NCBI GenBank assembly: GCA_947446575.1
Contig: CANFHC010000008.1
Coordinates: 81,575 to 145,574 of the forward strand
DNA from: Bacteriovoracaceae bacterium
GTDB lineage: Bacteria > Bdellovibrionota > Bacteriovoracia > Bacteriovoracales > Bacteriovoracaceae
Length of the DNA: 64,000 nucleotides
Reading direction: 5' to 3'
The position numbers were made by a program, and so were the translations under genes. Position 1 is the first letter of the stretch; every line of letters starts with the position of its first letter. The notes beneath the pieces are model-generated. The model ran no database searches. It was not told where the DNA came from and saw nothing but the letters and a program-made list of their open reading frames with translations. Positions 61,373 through 64,000 of this stretch are shown piece after piece.

Positions 61373-61954
61373 TGCCACTCGATTATTCATAATTCTAAAT
61401 TGTCTTAATAAATCTTCTGATACTTTTTTATTTTCTAAAACTTCTAATGCATAAGCAATTGCTTCAAACGTACATACACCGTCATCGCGAACTCCTTTTC
61501 GGAGTTTATATTCGCCTTTAACACTGTCAGATAATTTCACACATAAAATTTCGGACAATCCAGGCTCGCGTCTTTTTACTTTTTTAGCCTGATTCCAAGT
61601 TCCGTCGGGAATAATTAAGTGATATGGACCTGGATGCGAAAATATAAATTCTGCATTTAATTCCAGAGCATCTTCATCTGGAAAGAGATAGAGTGGGAGA
61701 GAGTCGGGCGTAATCTTTAATTTAGAAATGGTAAAAGGATCATTGGGCAATCCCCTTTGAAAAATTTCGGAATTTGAAAGTGTAAGAGGCGCAAGCTTTG
61801 CTGTATTCGAAGTAAGATGCTTTTCACGATGATGCATGATAATTGAAACTCGAGTAAGAGTTTCATGCATGAGAATTTCATCACAAAAACATAAAATCTT
61901 ATTAATTTGACAACGAAGACAACGCTTGCCTTGAGTGGATCTTCTTTTACTCAT
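61346..61954 (-). CDS. tapT: tRNA-uridine aminocarboxypropyltransferase (DTW domain)
   Basis: 202 residues. A zinc-type cysteine set (C12, C15, C22, C24) begins the protein; the DTW signature appears as PDGTWNQAKK (D117-G-T-W120). The family transfers the 3-amino-3-carboxypropyl group from SAM to uridine (acp3U) in tRNA. Its start overlaps the plsC stop by four bases. Confidence 0.82.
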   Translation of the reverse strand: MSKRRSTQGKRCLRCQINKILCFCDEILMHETLTRVSIIMHHREKHLTSNTAKLAPLTLSNSEIFQRGLPNDPFTISKLKITPDSLPLYLFPDEDALELNAEFIFSHPGPYHLIIPDGTWNQAKKVKRREPGLSEILCVKLSDSVKGEYKLRKGVRDDGVCTFEAIAYALEVLENKKVSEDLLRQFRIMNNRVAKSRSAYDN

Positions 61955-62682
61955 ATTGATGTCTTATTTTCAATTTCAAGATCTAACTTTTTAACAGCAT
62001 TGCTAATCATATGAAACGCCTGATCTTTAATGGTATTTGCATCTTCTGCCAACAATCCTTTAGTTTGAATAGGAGGTAAGACTTCAATCAAAATAACTCC
62101 GGCCTGCCATTTTTTTAAATCTAAATGTTTTGTATAAGTGCTTATAGCAATGGGAACAATAGGAACTTGAGCTTTAATTGCCGTAATAAAAGGACCTTTT
62201 TTAAAAGGCAGTACACCGCGACCTTTTGATCTTGTTCCTTCTGCCATAATCCAAACGGAAACATTTTTTTCACGAATAGTTTTTGCGGCGACATCCATGG
62301 CCTCGAACGCGCGTTTTTTATTTTTTCTATCGATTAGTATATTTCCAGCTAACCAAAAAAATTGACCAAAAAATGGAATGAATATAATAGATTTTTTTCC
62401 AATAGTGACGGTATTTTTTGGAAGTGTGTATCCACCGGGAAAAATATCCATATTGTCCTGATGATTGCTGATAAATACACATGGCCGTGCTGGATCTAGA
62501 GTTTCTCCATTTCGAAGTTCAATTTTTACTCCTAAGATATGGCGTCCCATACTTATATAATTGGCAGCTACTTTTGTATTTCTTGTATCGAAGGGACGAA
62601 GAATTCCTACAACAATTCCAATAAAACAGGAAAAGCATACCCAAAGTGTACATAAAATTATTCTTGGTATTTTTAAAAACAT
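61951..62682 (-). CDS. plsC: 1-Acyl-sn-glycerol-3-phosphate acyltransferase
   Basis: 243 residues with an N-terminal membrane helix (about 6-28) and acyltransferase motifs ISNHQDNMD, GNILIDRKN, MAEGTRSKGRG and VPIVPIAIST. It makes phosphatidic acid from lysophosphatidic acid in the inner membrane. Twelve bases after the recombinase gene, overlapping tapT. Confidence 0.9.
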   Translation of the reverse strand: MFLKIPRIILCTLWVCFSCFIGIVVGILRPFDTRNTKVAANYISMGRHILGVKIELRNGETLDPARPCVFISNHQDNMDIFPGGYTLPKNTVTIGKKSIIFIPFFGQFFWLAGNILIDRKNKKRAFEAMDVAAKTIREKNVSVWIMAEGTRSKGRGVLPFKKGPFITAIKAQVPIVPIAISTYTKHLDLKKWQAGVILIEVLPPIQTKGLLAEDANTIKDQAFHMISNAVKKLDLEIENKTSI

Positions 62683-62694
62683 AACAAATTTTCC

Positions 62695-63708
62695 TTAATG
62701 ATATCTTCTCGTTTTTTTACTTAAAGTTGCCTTATCTATATAGGTCTGCGTGACCTTTGCATCACTATGATTTAAATAATCTCGGACGTAAAGAAGATCC
62801 AAAGTCTTTATGTATAGGTTAGTCGCACAGGCCTTTCGAAAACTGTGTGGAGAAATTCCAGGAGTGACCTCTGCGCGCTCAATTATTTTCATAATTTGAT
62901 TATAAAATGTTTTAAGAGAGTACGGCCTTCCCTCTTTATTTTGAAATAAAAAATCTGTCACAAATCGATTTTTTTCTAAGTAAAAATTTAAATTTTTAAA
63001 TATTAAATCTTCTTTTTGGATAACTAACGTGTGTATTGAGCCACCTTTTCTAGTAAAAGTTATAATTTTTGCTGTCTGATCAAAATTTGAAATTTTTAGA
63101 TAGCACAATTCACTTAGACGTAAACCTCCGTAGTACAAAAGATAAAGCATGAGGCGCTCTTTAGTACGAAATGTCTTATGTTCTATAATTTGAAACTGCT
63201 CTTTGGAGAGCATTTTGGTGGGAGTGACATCAATATCTTTGAGTGAAATAGCGTGAATTTTACTTTTAACAGGGTTTTTGCTGAACTTCTCAGAGGTGTC
63301 TTCGTTTACCTCTTTTAGGTATTGAAAAAAATTCTTTAAACTCGATAAATGCCTACGCCTACTTGAGACGCTCATGGGTGTTTGAAACAAAAGTGCTGAT
63401 CTCTCTGAGCGCTTTTTAAATAAAGTTTTAGAAAAAAGTATTTTAAACCAAAATAAGAAGGCTATTTGCGGATTTCTAACCGCTTCTTTAAAAATGGGAC
63501 CTCCGTTGCTTAAAAATTCTTTATAACGCCCTATCATTTCACCATTGGTTTTTGAAAGCTTTGAGTGCTCGTGGAATTCAATCCACGTAAAAAATTTTAT
63601 CAAATCTGCCCTATAGTTTCTTATAGTATGTTCCGATTTATTCAGGCGAGATAAGTTGTGTAGATACGCATCCATCATTTCTAGATGAATAAGATTGAGC
63701 TCTTGCAA
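62695..63708 (-). CDS. Tyrosine recombinase, XerC/XerD-like
   Basis: 337 residues. A SAM-like N-terminal domain is followed by the catalytic domain with R197 (YGGLRLSEL), K221, H288-S-F-R291, H314 (LNHSD) and Y323 (TYID). It starts with TTG, supported by AAAGGA eight bases upstream; an ATG at 63678 lacks a binding site. Operon position before plsC suggests a housekeeping role such as dimer resolution, but the length exceeds XerC/D by about 40 residues. Confidence 0.85.
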   Translation of the reverse strand: MQELNLIHLEMMDAYLHNLSRLNKSEHTIRNYRADLIKFFTWIEFHEHSKLSKTNGEMIGRYKEFLSNGGPIFKEAVRNPQIAFLFWFKILFSKTLFKKRSERSALLFQTPMSVSSRRRHLSSLKNFFQYLKEVNEDTSEKFSKNPVKSKIHAISLKDIDVTPTKMLSKEQFQIIEHKTFRTKERLMLYLLYYGGLRLSELCYLKISNFDQTAKIITFTRKGGSIHTLVIQKEDLIFKNLNFYLEKNRFVTDFLFQNKEGRPYSLKTFYNQIMKIIERAEVTPGISPHSFRKACATNLYIKTLDLLYVRDYLNHSDAKVTQTYIDKATLSKKTRRYH

Positions 63709-63732
63709 TTTTCCAATCCTTTGAAAAAATTC

Positions 63733-63778
63733 AATTTAAAAGTTACATATAATTTCTATTATATGTAACTTTTAAATT
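63733..63778. repeat. 20-bp perfect inverted repeat upstream of the recombinase gene
   Basis: The arms 63733-63752 and 63759-63778 are exact complements around six bases. They lie 25 bases before the recombinase start. It could be a terminator of the insertion-sequence transcript, an operator, or a recombination site. Confidence 0.6.
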
Positions 63779-63813
63779 TTAAGTCAATGTTATTGTTGAG
63801 AAATCGTTTAAAT

Positions 63814-64000
63814 GGCTTTAGAGCTGTTTTTTGGGGTTGGGGCAATGTATTGGGTCTCCATCAAATAAGTGCAAGTATTTATAATTTAATAATCATTAAT
63901 CCCCACGTATCGACAGTTCAAAAATCCACAGACCTGCAAGATTTTAAGCTTAAAATAGGCCATATTTCTGTAACCAAATCCTCTTCTCTTTAACGCTTTA
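63814..64000 (-). mobile_element. End of an ISL3-like insertion sequence, runs off the window
   Basis: A probable terminal inverted repeat GGCTTTAGAGCTGTTTTTTG begins at 63814, followed inward by the transposase 3' end. The other end lies outside the window. The IS boundary is inferred from the resemblance of this tract to ISL3-type ends. Confidence 0.5.
63886..64000 (-). CDS. Transposase, C-terminal 38 residues, 5' part outside window
   Basis: The visible frame ends ALKRRGFGYRNMAYFKLKIL and a short tail, and stops at 63886. Proteins of the ISL3 family end with a closely similar stretch (Lys-Arg, aromatic-Gly-aromatic-Arg-Asn, then Phe-x-Leu-Arg/Lys-Ile-Leu). The 5' part is outside the window, so integrity is unknown. 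Confidence 0.62.
   Translation of the reverse strand, partial: KALKRRGFGYRNMAYFKLKILQVCGFLNCRYVGINDY

Noticed and set aside
63787..63993. 68-residue plus-strand open frame at the right edge
   Set aside because: No binding site, and the minus strand there encodes a recognisable transposase C-terminus.
1..64000. tRNA, rRNA or a known riboswitch class
   Set aside because: I found no stretch that I could fold or align by eye to any of them; a covariance-model search would be decisive.

Overview
The window is AT-rich (roughly one third G+C by eye), gene-dense and from a Gram-negative bacterium. It has an outer-membrane-type beta-barrel protein, many short signal-peptide or lipobox proteins, Wzz/Wzy-type polysaccharide genes, L,D-transpeptidases and a menaquinone pathway. 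The combination of a class I lysyl-tRNA synthetase, DUF1343 (NamZ), a U32/RlhA protein, AlgI-like O-acetylation genes and many secreted proteins of unknown function is compatible with the Bdellovibrionota, perhaps the Bacteriovoracia. That placement is inference from gene content; the window holds no rRNA or tRNA to confirm it.

Layout. 1-2446: a truncated serine hydrolase, two secreted proteins and rlmF. 2492-5822: a small polysaccharide-assembly locus (37-residue membrane peptide, Wzy/WaaL-like protein, SLBB protein, divergent Wzz-like protein). 5819-13000: a lipoprotein, a thioredoxin-like [2Fe-2S] protein, a methyltransferase, a DMGDH/sarcosine dehydrogenase-like flavoprotein, a cytochrome b561 divergent from a PepSY-like protein, and a class C serine hydrolase. 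13288-18750: a two-domain ArsA, a secreted protein-glutaminase-like enzyme with a small secreted neighbour, and an AlgI-type MBOAT convergent with an SGNH protein. 18783-21802: a three-gene operon of secreted proteins of unknown function. 22084-31366: L,D-transpeptidase, EamA exporter, DUF4097-like protein, membrane-peroxiredoxin-like fusion, Lrp/AsnC regulator divergent from asnB plus an RluA-type synthase, RMD1-like protein, sufE and hemB. 31363-34106: trypsin-like protease, porin-like barrel and two small lipoproteins. 34163-40905: menaquinone operon menG-menF-menD-menA-menC with a divergent polyprenyl diphosphate synthase. 40956-42220: two paralogous Cys-patterned, Pro-rich secreted proteins. 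42372-44193: class I lysS and a 70-residue partner. 44355-48758: five-gene branched-chain amino-acid ABC transporter. 48981-58682: NamZ, thyA-folA, a second L,D-transpeptidase, a papain-like secreted protein, a LemA-TPM-TPM operon and RlhA-like U32. 58739-63708: rluE, an MFS transporter, two secreted proteins, and the operon tyrosine recombinase-plsC-tapT. 63814-64000: the end of an ISL3-like insertion sequence.

The genes are packed tightly. Five convergent pairs share exactly four bases containing both stop codons, several operons use ATGA or longer overlaps, and two terminators are built partly from the last codons of a gene. Clear intrinsic terminators lie at 40911-40930, 42311-42333, 44287-44331, 58284-58321 and 61337-61372. 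The best regulatory candidate is a set of Shine-Dalgarno-covering hairpins before the protease, porin and small-lipoprotein genes (32306-33877). Most signal-peptide proteins have no recognisable family. The best-supported unusual enzymes are the protein-glutaminase-like protein at 15178 and the papain-like protein at 52815.
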